Positions 54,081-64,000 of a stretch of DNA of 64,000 nt are shown here, one piece after another. Made by a program: the position numbers and the translations under genes. The stretch is from Siniperca chuatsi. Lineage: Eukaryota; Chordata; Actinopteri; Centrarchiformes; Sinipercidae. A model generated the notes under the pieces. That model was not told the DNA's origin, searched no databases, and worked only from the letters and a program-made list of their open reading frames with translations. Location of the stretch: contig NC_058065.1 in assembly GCF_020085105.1 (NCBI RefSeq), forward strand, positions 1,561,810-1,625,809, read 5' to 3'. The stretch's first letter is position 1, and every line of letters begins with the position of its first letter.

Positions 54081-57048
54081 CAGCTTACTTATGTAATGAC
54101 TTGATGACTTTTGTTAATAAAGTTATAATAATAAAAAAACTTTGTTGAAATGTTGTCATGCCAATAAAGTTTGTTGTAACAGCTGACGGGAGCGTCTTAA
54201 GTAAACCAATTAAGCCCGCAGACTAAGCAGATTAAGCCCCTTACCTGCACGAGAGGCTGAAATAAACCTCGCTCACCTGCACGCGCAACCGGAAGCGTTT
54301 GGTGTGCAGTTTTTTTAACGTCCGGTGTGAACGCGGAGCAGCCGTTAGCTGGACTGTAAACACTAGCTAGCTGTTAGCACACCCAGCTAGCCTGATTTTA
54401 GTGCAGCGCTGAAAAGTGAACAAGACGTGTGCGGCTGTACAAGCACAATGGGTATGTGCTGGTGTTTGTATCGATCAGTTTAGTGTATTTTAATCAGGAC
54501 TAGTATCTAATTTGTGGGGCTGCCTAATTAGCAAACGTTAGCCCGCTAACCCAACTTGTGTGGTTGTTCGTTGGACCGATACCACCCAAACTCCATGCAA
54601 AAACATAATTTTTAATATACTTTAGCTTACGGAAAAGGTAAATATTTAATTGAAAACATCGTAGTAGCTATTATGAGTCGGTTGTAGTTACAGTTTAATT
54701 CGGCATGTGTGCAGCATACCAAGCGGCGATTATTGTAGTTAAGAAAAGCAATTTAAAACGGTCAGACACAGGATTCATAATATGAACTTGCATAATATGC
54801 AGAATTTAACTTAATGTTTGGTCGTTTTAGCCAAGTAGCTAGGTTAGCTAGCTAGCGTTACTGTGGCTCTTCTGTGACAGTTAAGCCACACATCGTCTTT
54901 ATATAATTATATGCATTAATTCATCAATACCCAAATCTTAAAACGGTAACGTGATAACTAGTAAGTTAACGATTGAAGCTATGGCTAACATGGGATTGTA
55001 AAAATGACATCCTGTGTTGTAAATTATACCGAATCGAAGACCGGTTTGTACTTAATTAAAAAAATATCATAAATCCAGTTTTATTGAGTGTTTCTACGTC
55101 GCTAATAAGCAACGAAACCTTAAATTCTGAGATTTGTTTATGGAGTATGGCTGGGGATGGAAACGAGCCAAACTCCATGCTTAAATGGTCAAACTTTGAC
55201 TCCTGTGGCTAGGTCGGAAGAAGTAACAGTTTTATTTATTAAAATGCCGTTTTTAGTCACAAACCACCTTATTAATAGTAGTAGTAGTTAGTCTGATTAA
55301 CTACTACTAAGTTAGTGTAGCTACTAAGATTAATAATGTGTGCTTGCCATTAAGGTGTGGTAGAAGTGACACACCTCACTGAGCCATTATTATCTGTAGT
55401 CACACTTTACCTGCTAAGACAAGTCGAAAGGCCTGTTAAACTAATAGAAATATTACTGAAACGTGTGTTTGGATATATGTGGAAATAAAGTTGAATGGAT
55501 TTGTCTCTGAATGACATTTAGACCGTCCCGGCACATGTTTATGATGACGAAAGGCCTTTTCCCCAGCAGACGTTGTGACTTGTCACAGCACAGGTGTTGC
55601 GAATTACATTAACAGTGACTCTGTTGTACTCAGGCGTCCCAGTAAAGCGTGACAGCGCGAACAATAGCAGGAGCCTGAGACCGAAGCAGCTAAATGGGAT
55701 CCAGCCATTGTTGATGTTATTAATAACACCCGTGCTTTGCCTCCTCCTCCCTCCCCAGCCTCCGCTCCCCCCCTCGCCTCCCTGCGCCTCCTCCTCCCTC
55801 CTCTCCGCCTGCTGACGGCAGCGATGTGGCGGGTCACTCGGCAGCAAAGCGTGAAGCATTATGGGATGTTGGAGGACTTTGTTTCCCTGGTGACCGAGGC
55901 TGTCCCACAGCTGCTGACTGACAGGCAGAGGAGTCTGCTGCTGCTGGCGCTGAGAGCCAAGGTGAGCGTCTGACTAACTATACGAAGTACAAAATAAGCC
56001 TGAACTTTATTTATCCTGAGGGAAACTGGCGAGCACCAAGTAGGAAATAGAACAAATCTACACTGAAATAACGCTATTATTATTATTATTATTATATTAA
56101 GTAAAGACGGTGTAGTCCCTCATTCGTCCAGGAGGTTTCAGTCGTAGTCGTCTGGACACTGTTTTCAGAATCAAGACGTTTCGGCTCCCATCCGGAAGTC
56201 ATTCTCAGTTGTGAAAACGGTCTGAGAACTCAGAAATTTAAGCTACTCTGTGTTGCTTAAGCCCCGCCCTCAGGAAGGAGTCTACCTGAGTATCTGTTGA
56301 TTAGCTAGTTTCACCTGAAACTGACCTAATAGTTTCCAAGATGGCCCAGTAATCAGTAATCAGGCCTATTGTTTTCTGGCTGCACCTCCCTCATCACTGT
56401 TAAGTACCTGATTAGCATGTGATTGGCTTGACCACGGTGTTAACACACTGGTAGACGATACGGTAAACGCCTTTTCTCCGATATATTAAGTAAAGTTTAA
56501 CTGGAACAGTGCAACTCCTGATTGATATAACAGTAATGTCCTAATATTAAAAGTAAGGCTGTACGTGGGAATTACTTTCTTTTTAAATAAGCTACGTTTC
56601 ATGACTGTTATGAATATGTGATACACGTAACTTTAAAGTAAGAGATGAAAGTGCTTAATGCCTGGCGAAGTCTCTCGGACTGAAATGTTGTTTATAATCA
56701 CACGTTTTACCTTCATCAAACTATTGCGGCTTCTGCGATTTCGATAATATTTCGATTTAACTGCAGCCCTACTGAGCATGCTCAGAGGCCTGTGTGAGTG
56801 AAGCCGTCGAGCCAGTTTCGCAGCATCATTGACGGTTAAAACATCAGTTTTGCATTTCACCAATCGCAGCGCCACGTGTCAACACCCGTCATCCATTTTT
56901 CTAAAGAAATAGATACCTGGTAAAGTTTAACAACACTTCCTGCTGAAGGGGAAATATTCTGTCCGCTGCTTCATAAAAACGATTTTGAACCTGTTTCCTC
57001 TAGTTGCAGCTCTGTTTCCTGTCCAGAAAAAGGCGTTTTCTTGCACGA
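53959..57048 (+). repeat. 3.09-kb direct tandem duplication, copy A
   Basis: Runs from AATAAAAACTAATTTCAGGG to TTTCTTGCACGA. Contains the promoter, exon 1 (ATG 54448) and intact exon 2 (55822-55961) of the downstream zinc-finger gene. Copy B (57049-60134) follows with no spacer. Its left edge lies inside the MITE-like repeat, whose left half is therefore present only once. Confidence 0.95.
54230..54451 (+). promoter_or_regulatory. Probable promoter and first exon of the zinc-finger gene (copy A)
   Basis: GC- and CpG-richer stretch with CCGGAAG (54289-54295, ETS-type), followed by a 5' UTR ending ACAATGG|GTATGT with ATG at 54448. The same arrangement recurs in copy B (CCGGAAG 57378-57384, ATG 57537). 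Confidence 0.5.
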
Positions 57049-60000
57049 ATAAAAACTAATTTCAGGGAACATTATAAAAAATATTATGTGTTTATAAAAA
57101 TAAATGTCAGCTGATAAATCGTTGCATTCTAAGATATTGATACCAGCCTCATTAATCAGGCTCAAATGACAGCTTACTTATGTAATGACTTGATGACTTT
57201 TGTTAATAAAGTTATAATAATAAAAAACTTTGTTGAAATGTTGTCATGCCAATAAAGTTTGTTGTAACAGCTGACGGGAGCGTCTTAAGTAAACCAATTA
57301 AGCCCGCAGACTAAGCAGATTAAGCCCCCTTACCTGCACGAGAGGCTGAAATAAACCTCGCTCACCTGCACGCGCAACCGGAAGCGTTTGGTGTGCAGTT
57401 TTTTTAACGTCCGGTGTGAACGCGGAGCAGCCGTTAGCTGGACTGTAAACACTAGCTAGCTGTTAGCACACCCAGCTAGCCTGATTTTAGTGCAGCGCTG
57501 AAAAGTGAACAAGACGTGTGCGGCTGTACAAGCACAATGGGTATGTGCTGGTGTTTGTATCGATCAGTTTAGTGTATTTTAATCAGGACTAGTATCTAAT
57601 TTGTGGGGCTGCCTAATTAGCAAACGTTAGCCCGCTAACCCAACTTGTGTGGTTGTTCGTTGGACCGATACCACCCAAACTCCATGCAAAAAACATAATT
57701 TTTAATATACTTTAGCTTACGGAAAAGGTAAATATTTAATTGAAAACATCGTAGTAGCTATTATGAGTCGGTTGTAGTTACAGTTTAATTCGGCATGTGT
57801 GCAGCATACCAAGCGGCGATTATTGTAGTTAAGAAAAGCAATTTAAAACGGTCAGACACAGGATTCATAATATGAACTTGCATAATATGCAGAATTTAAC
57901 TTAATGTTTGGTCGTTTTAGCCAAGTAGCTAGGTTAGCTAGCTAGCGTTACTGTGGCTCTTCTGTGACAGTTAAGCCACACATCGTCTTTATATAATTAT
58001 ATGCATTAATTCATCAATACCCAAATCTTAAAACGGTAACGTGATAACTAGTAAGTTAACGATTGAAGCTATGGCTAACATGGGATTGTAAAAATGACAT
58101 CCTGTGTTGTAAATTATACCGAATCGAAGACCGGTTTGTACTTAATTAAAAAAATATCATAAATCCAGTTTTATTGAGTGTTTCTACGTCGCTAATAAGC
58201 AACGAAACCTTAAATTCTGAGATTTGTTTATGGAGTATGGCTGGGGATGGAAACGAGCCAAACTCCAGGCTTAAATGGTCAAACTTTGACTCCTGTGGCT
58301 AGGTCGGAAGAAGTAACAGTTTTATTTATTAAAATGCCGTTTTTAGTCACAAACCACCTTATTAATAGTAGTAGTAGTTAGTCTGATTAACTACTACTAA
58401 GTTAGTGTAGCTACTAAGATTAATAATGTGTGCTTGCCATTAAGGTGTGGTAGAAGTGACACACCTCACTGAGCCATTATTATCTGTAGTCACACTTTAC
58501 CTGCTAAGACAAGTCGAAAGGCCTGTTAAACTAATAGAAATATTACTGAAACGTGTGTTTGGATATATGTGGAAATAAAGTTGAATGGATTTGTCTCTGA
58601 ATGACATTTAGACCGTCCCGGCACATGTTTATGATGACGAAAGGCCTTTTCCCCAGCAGACGTTGTGACTTGTCACAGCACAGGTGTTGCGTAATTACAT
58701 TAACAGTGACTCTGTTGTACTCAGGCGTCCCAGTAAAGCGTGACAGCGCGAACAATAGCAGGAGCCTGAGACCGAAGCAGCTAAATGGGATCCAGCCATT
58801 GTTGATGTTATTAATAACACCCCGTGCTTTGCCTCCTCCTCCTCCCCAGCCTCCGCTCCCCTCGCCTCCCTGCGCCTCCTCCTCCCTCCTCTCCGCCTGC
58901 TGACGGCAGCGATGTGGCGGGTCACTCGGCAGCAAAGCGTGAAGCATTATGGGATGTTGGAGGACTTTGTTTCCCTGGTGACCGAGGCTGTCCTCAGCTG
59001 CTGACTGACAGGCAGAGGAGTCTGCTGCTGCTGGCGCTGAGAGCCAAGGTGAGCGTCTGACTAACTATACGTAAGTACAAAATAAGCCTGAACTTTATTT
59101 ATCCTGGAGGGAAACTGGCGAGCACCAAGTAGGAAATAGAACAAATCTACACTGAAATAACGCTATTATTATTATTATTATTATATTAAGTAAAGACGGT
59201 GTAGTCCTCATCTCGTCCAGGAGGTTTCAGTCGTAGTCGCCTGGACACTGTTTTCAGAATCAAGACGTTTGGCTCCCATCCGGAAGTCATTCTCAGTTGT
59301 GAAAACGGTCTGAGAACTCAGAAATTTAAGCTACTCTGTGTTGCTTAAGCCCGCCCTCAGGAAGGAGTCTACCTGAGTATCTGTTGATTAGCTAGTTTCA
59401 CCTGAAACTGACCTAATAGTTTCCAAGATGGCCCAGTAATCAGTAATCAGGCCTATTGTTTTCTGGCTGCACCTCCTCATCACTGTTAAGTACCTGATTA
59501 GCATGTGATTGGCTTGACCACGGTGTTAACACACTGGTAGACGATATGTAAACGCCTTTTCTCCGATATATTAAGTAAAGTTTAACTGGAACAGTGCAAC
59601 TCCTGATTGATATAACAGTAATGTCCTAATATTAAAAGTAAGGCTGTACGTGGGAATTACTTTCTTTTTAAATAAGCTACGTTTCATGACTGTTATGAAT
59701 ATGTGATACACGTAACTTTAAAGTAAGAGATGAAAGTGCTTAATGCCTGGCGAAGTCTCTCGGACTGAAATGTTGTTTATAATCACACTTTTTACCTTCA
59801 TCAAACTATTGCGGCTTCTGCGATTTCGATAATATTTCGATTTAACTGCAGCCCTACTGAGCATGCTCAGAGGCCTGTGTGAGTGAAGCCGTCGAGCCAG
59901 TTTCGCAGCATCATTGACGGTTAAAACATCAGTTTTGTATTTCACCAATCGCAGCGCCACGTGTCAACACCCGTCATCCATTTTTCTAAAGAAATAGATA

Positions 60001-62134
60001 CCTGGTAAAGTTTAACAACACTTCCTGCTGAAGGGGAAATATTCTGTCCGCTGCTTCATAAAAACGATTTTGAACCTGTTTCCTCTAGTTGCAGCTCTGT
60101 TTCCTGTCCAGAAAAAAGGCGTTTTCTTGCACGAGAAGATGAAATAACAGACAAATATAACCGACACCGGACTGTTGTTACTGACACGTCATTTCTGTTT
60201 GAACTGGAGAAACCGGTTTGAGATCTTTGCTGTGCAGCGGAGACTCAGTCAGTGTTGTTGCTCTGTGGCTGAAATGTAATGAGACGAACTGTCGACGGTT
60301 TGGTTTGTGTTCACCTCGACAAAATCCTCCCAGCGGCATAAAGCTCGGCGTGTTTAGCGTAAGCAGCGCATAGCGTGCCGTCTTGACTCTGTTCTCGCTT
60401 CAGGTGACCCTCTGTGACCCGGATCCACAGGCCGTCCACGCCCACCTGGACAAAATCCACTCCGTCTCCGAGGCAACGGTGAGGCGTGTCACAAGGCGAA
60501 ACTAGAATGAGCTCATTTCACTTTTTTCTGACCTTTTTATGGGAAGAAACATTAAATTGGGAATCTGTTGATGAAGAGAGTAACAGATTGCTTTGGTGTG
60601 TGTTTCCTCAGCAGCCGGACGAAGAGGTCGACGAAGGCCGTTCTGCTCTGTTGACTCTGACCGATAGACTGACGCAGAGTCCGGCGGACAGACAGCGCCT
60701 CCTGCAGGTCGGCGCTGCAACGACAGCACTGTCCGGCCGCGACGGCCCTCTTCCTCTCTCTGACGGGCTGTGTCTTCTCGTCTGTTTCAGGAGGTGTTCG
60801 ACCACAGTTTTGACTCGGCGCTCCAGTCCCTCATGTCGGACTTCCTGTCCCGGATCGAGCAGCTGTTCCCCGTGCCCGACTTCAAACAGGTTCTCAGTGA
60901 ATCCTTCCCCGCGTGCACACAGAGTCAGCACGTGGAAACTGTAGAATATAAGTGCAAACACGTCGGGTGGAGTGTAAAATGTGCTGATGTTTAGCAGGTG
61001 TAGTGTTGAGCGTGTTAGCATGCTAACATTAGCTAATTAGCAGTGAACACTGATGGGAGCGCCAGCAGCTCTGCAGGTGTTTGGTCAGAAACCAAAGTGT
61101 CGGACACGTTAACGTGTCGACCTGATGTTGGCGCTAGATCGGGGGTTTTAACAGGAAGTATAATGTTGCCGTGGAGACGTTTTTTAGCCTCAAACTGTCC
61201 CCGTTAAAGCAGCAGAATCAGCTGTTAGCAGCACAGACAGCTGAAGGGAAGGGAAGCTAAAAACAGCAGGATTCTCAGGCAGGTTCTGCAGTTAGGAGCG
61301 ACTGTTTTCTACGATTTCTAAACGGGTTTATGGACGTTTAGTCGCGACGGACATCAGAGATAACGTCCTCAGAAAGTGACACTGACTCTAAAAATGCGTT
61401 TGATGTCTGTTCTCGGATTTGACTGCGTTAGTACTCTGAGGGGAACGTGAAGGAAACATTTTGACTTTGTGTCTCTCAGGCTGCTTCCTGGCTCGATGCT
61501 GCCCCCGGTGGTCTGGAGGACTGTCTGCAGGAGGCCGACAGTGAGGAGCTGAGGGAGCTACTGACCAATCGGAGCTGTCTGCTGGGACGAGCAACCACCA
61601 CGGGTGCAAAATCACGAAACGCTCGACCAGATAAGTGTTTACAATCTAACTGTGTTTATTCACGATTGTCAAACTGGTTTTTTTTCCCCTCAGTGGGTCG
61701 TGACACGGAGAAGATCCTCCTCGCGGCCTGGTCCCACCCCTTCGTCACCAAACTGACCAATCCTGACCCTCCTTCCACCGACACAGAGGTCCAATCGGAT
61801 CCTCTCCCTGACGCGGTTAGTCCCATCCAGCTGGACGTGGAGCTGGTAAAGGTGGAGGTGGTGGTGATGACGGAGGACGAACAGGAGGAGGTAGAGGAGA
61901 CTGTGATTGGTCAGACCATGTCGCCGGTGGAGCACGAGGCGTCCAGCGAGCGCTCGGCGGAGGGCGGGGACGACTGTGCTGTCGCACCTGTGATTCTGGA
62001 AGTGGACAGGTGAGACGCTTTCCGACTCCTGTTGTCCACATTTCAGCCGTGACTGTGAGAATAACCGCCTTGTTCCTGTCAGGTTGAAGGACTCACCTGG
62101 AAACTTCGCAGACCAATCAGAAGACACAGGTAAG

Positions 62135-62165
<31 letters not shown>

Positions 62166-64000
62166 AACTGAACAAACGCACTGACTGCCTTCTCACCTGT
62201 TTCCACAGTCGACCAATCGGATCCGTCCTGCTCTGAGGTCACAGCTAATGCTCTGTACAGCATTTCCCATAATTCTCAGCGGGTGGCTCACAAGTGTCCT
62301 CGGTGTGGAAAATGTTTCATCTACCGTTCTCAGGTCAGTGTGTCTGCCTCTCGGCTGCGCACCTGCGGAGGAACGTACCTGAGTACGAGTCCTGCGCTGT
62401 CCGTTTTATCCGTTTATTCCATTTTAATGCCTTTTACTGCGTTTACCTGATACCTTTTAGTTATTTTGCAGATTTAGATTAACACATAATCAATCGATTA
62501 AAATCTAATCACCCAATAAAAGATGATTCCTTATTATAGGTGGAGCTCGTTAAAACGAGCGCCACCTTCACCAGCTGCAACCTTAAAGTGCTTCTTCCGT
62601 CCCTGCTGCCTACAGGTGATCCGTCACCTGCGCACCAGTAAGTCCTGCGGGGCGGCTCTAACGGCGCCTGGAGCTGTGAACCTGCTGAGTCAACCCGTTG
62701 GTCCCGAGGAAGAGCCCCGCCCCCCGGAGCCCCGCCTCCCGGAGCCCCGCCCCCCCAGGACCCACTCCTGTTTCCAGTGCAACGCCACGTTCAAAACCAA
62801 AGCCGAGCTCCTGTCGCACCAGCGCAGCCACCGGGCCCGCCCCGTCTACCAGTGCGGCCAGTGCGACAAGGAGTTCCACCACCTGTCCAGTCTGACCAAT
62901 CACAAGCAGACCCACCTGGACAAGGGAGGGTTCACCTGCAGCCGGTGTGAAAAGGTGTTTGAGTCGGCCAAGGAGAGAGACGCCCACCGGCTGCAGCACC
63001 GGCTGCCGGACCTCACCTGCACGGTGTGCGACCAGACGTTCAGCTCTCAGACGCAGCTGCTGCGACACCTGCAGACCCACTCGGTGGAGGGAGCCGAGCC
63101 CTGCTACAACTGCCGCTTCTGCGACCAGAGCTTCTCAGGTAACCCACCCAGGTACAGCTCGCCACGGGGCGGCGGAAATAACACGTAACCGCTCGCTCGC
63201 TCGCTCCTTCTGTAAAGGGAAGGTTAGAATTAGAGTCGTCACATTCGTCCGCTGAAAGTTTCTCACCTTTAAATCTCAGTGTAACACCTGGACGCACCTG
63301 CAGGATGTATGACATCACATCTGTCTTCTCTCAGCTTTTACAAGTAGCAAAAATACTCCATTACCAGTAAAACCATTCAGAACTGTACTCAGGTAAAAGT
63401 ACTCGCTATACTACAAAATGGCCTCCGTCAGTTATATTGTTATGTATTGAAGCTTCAACAGGTGAGCTGCAGTTTGATGTTGCGGCGACCTGATTCCAGC
63501 TGTTTGTTTATCTGTAGAAGTCTAAAGTAGCAGAAAATTAAATACTCCAGTAAAGTACCAGTACCTGAGATGTGCGTTGAGTCTGTGTGTTGTGGAGGAC
63601 CGTGTGATGCGGTAGAAAGCTCCAGAACGAGCGAGTAAGTGTAATAATGAAGTGTGGCGCTGCTCCCTGCTCTCCAGGAGTGACGCAGCTTCGGATCCAC
63701 CAGCGCACGCACACTTTCCGCTCGTACCAGTGCGACCAGTGCAGCAAGACGTACGGCTCTCTGACCGGCCTCCACTCCCACCGGGCGAGCCACACCGCCG
63801 AGAGCCGCTTCCTGTGTCCGCAGTGCGGCAAGCGCTTCAAGACCCGGGACGGGTTGGAGGGCCACCTGAGGACGCACACCGGGGAGCGGCCCTACCGCTG
63901 CCCCTACTGCCCCAAAGACTTCACCGCGCTCGCCGGCCTCAACGTGCACGTGCGGCGGCACACCGGGGAGCGCCCGTACGTGTGCACGGTGTGCGGGAAG
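54448..64000 (+). CDS. TINF2_N-like domain plus C2H2 zinc-finger protein, 3' end outside window
   Basis: Exons: 54448-54451 (ATGG), 55822-55961, 60404-60478, 60612-60707, 60791-60889, 61480-61603, 61694-62009, 62083-62129, 62209-62333, 62616-63138, 63678-64000 and beyond; all phases agree (624 codons to the edge). Residues 1-150 ([81 protein letters not shown]) follow the helical TINF2_N pattern of human TIN2 (W.V.R..V.H...LEF, GLKAKV, LSWM). An acidic linker follows. From about residue 330 come nine complete C2H2-type fingers, the first ending HLRTSKSC, plus the start of a tenth, with TGERP linkers near the end. Likely a nuclear DNA-binding protein. Exon 4 has a NAGNAG acceptor (CAGCAG). Copy A exon 2 is used here because copy B exon 2 is frameshifted. 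Confidence 0.85.
57049..60134 (+). repeat. 3.09-kb direct tandem duplication, copy B
   Basis: Nearly identical to copy A (3090 vs 3086 bp). Most differences I can see are single-base indels, often in homopolymers, plus scattered substitutions (for example CCATGC/CCAGGC near 55176/58266). Ends at TTTCTTGCACGA, after which unique sequence GAAGATGAAATAAC follows. Confidence 0.95.
58910..59048 (+). pseudogene. Second copy of zinc-finger gene exon 2, frameshifted
   Basis: 139 nt against 140 in copy A. GAGGCTGTCCCACAGCTG has become GAGGCTGTCCTCAGCTG, which shifts the frame so that a TGA follows within four codons. Splice sites (CGGCAG acceptor, AAGGTGAGC donor) are preserved. Either a true broken duplicate exon or a base-calling/assembly error. 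Confidence 0.8.
60985..61145 (+). repeat. Dispersed 'gctaacat' repeat, zinc-finger gene intron 5
   Basis: GTTAGCATGCTAACATTAGC, AATTAGCAGTGAACACTGAT and CAGCTCTGCAGGTGTTTGGTC match proz intron 6 (14270-14490); CGACCTGATGTTGGCGCTAG continues into the 4313-4460 type. The two pieces may therefore belong to one larger element. Confidence 0.65.
62137..62163. repeat. (CA)n after the zinc-finger gene exon 8 donor
   Basis: Donor GTAAGA is followed at once by about 13 CA units. Confidence 0.9.
63345..63560. repeat. Dispersed 'agtaaaagtactc' fish repeat, zinc-finger gene intron 10
   Basis: AAAATACTCCATTACCAGTA, CAGGTAAAAGTACTCG and AATACTCCAGTAAAGTACCA, same family as 32120-32470. Confidence 0.55.

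Noticed and set aside
55539-55859. Minus-strand frame [16 protein letters not shown]..., present in both duplicate copies
   Set aside because: Its conservation reflects the duplication only; it is antisense to exon 2 and its pyrimidine-rich acceptor region.

Overview
The window is nuclear DNA of a ray-finned, probably percomorph, teleost. The genes carry GT-AG introns, (CA)n and (AT)n microsatellites are dense, and dispersed repeats of a kind I know from fish genomes recur (including a TTAA-flanked element rich in 'TTAGCTTAGCATAAA'). Coding content was rebuilt exon by exon: each exon was placed by its splice sites, by agreement of reading phase across every junction, and by recalled family sequence. 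No database was searched.

Layout. (1) 1-16.4 kb, plus strand: three vitamin-K-dependent coagulation genes head to tail. These are the last exon of a factor VII-family protein with a destroyed active site (f7i-like), a complete factor X gene (f10, 514 aa), and a complete protein Z-like gene (proz, about 608 aa) whose inactive protease domain carries an in-frame 42-bp coding minisatellite. (2) 16.4-20.3 kb, minus strand: pcid2, complete in 14 coding exons and 399 aa, converging on proz with facing poly(A) signals about 120 bp apart. One of its introns is an AT-AC intron of the minor (U12) type. (3) 23.5-35.1 kb, minus: a Brachyury-family T-box gene, best matched to tbx19. One of its introns holds a 1.5-kb minisatellite with about three dozen exact T-box half-sites; another holds a minisatellite resembling the CTCF core. 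(4) 43.1-47.3 kb, minus: sft2d2, complete, 162 aa, with an array of X-box (RFX-like) motifs in an intron. (5) 48.6-51.6 kb, minus: a 240-aa acidic RING-H2 protein. (6) 53.9-64.0 kb, plus: a gene joining a TINF2_N-like (shelterin TIN2 N-terminal type) domain to ten or more C2H2 zinc fingers, running off the right edge. Its promoter and first two exons lie in a 3.09-kb direct tandem duplication, and the second copy of exon 2 is frameshifted.

Function. f10 encodes the protease that makes thrombin; protein Z is the cofactor of the inhibitor that shuts factor Xa down; an inactive factor VII paralogue would be expected to compete in the tissue-factor pathway. The left third is therefore one haemostasis cluster. 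In human, F7-F10-PROZ-PCID2 lie together on 13q34 and TBX19-SFT2D2 lie together on 1q24, so this fish segment joins two blocks that are separate in human.

The rest is intergenic or intronic DNA dominated by simple repeats, minisatellites and dispersed elements. The longest apparent reading frames outside the genes are translations of these repeats. I saw no tRNA, rRNA, CRISPR, prokaryotic or viral gene.
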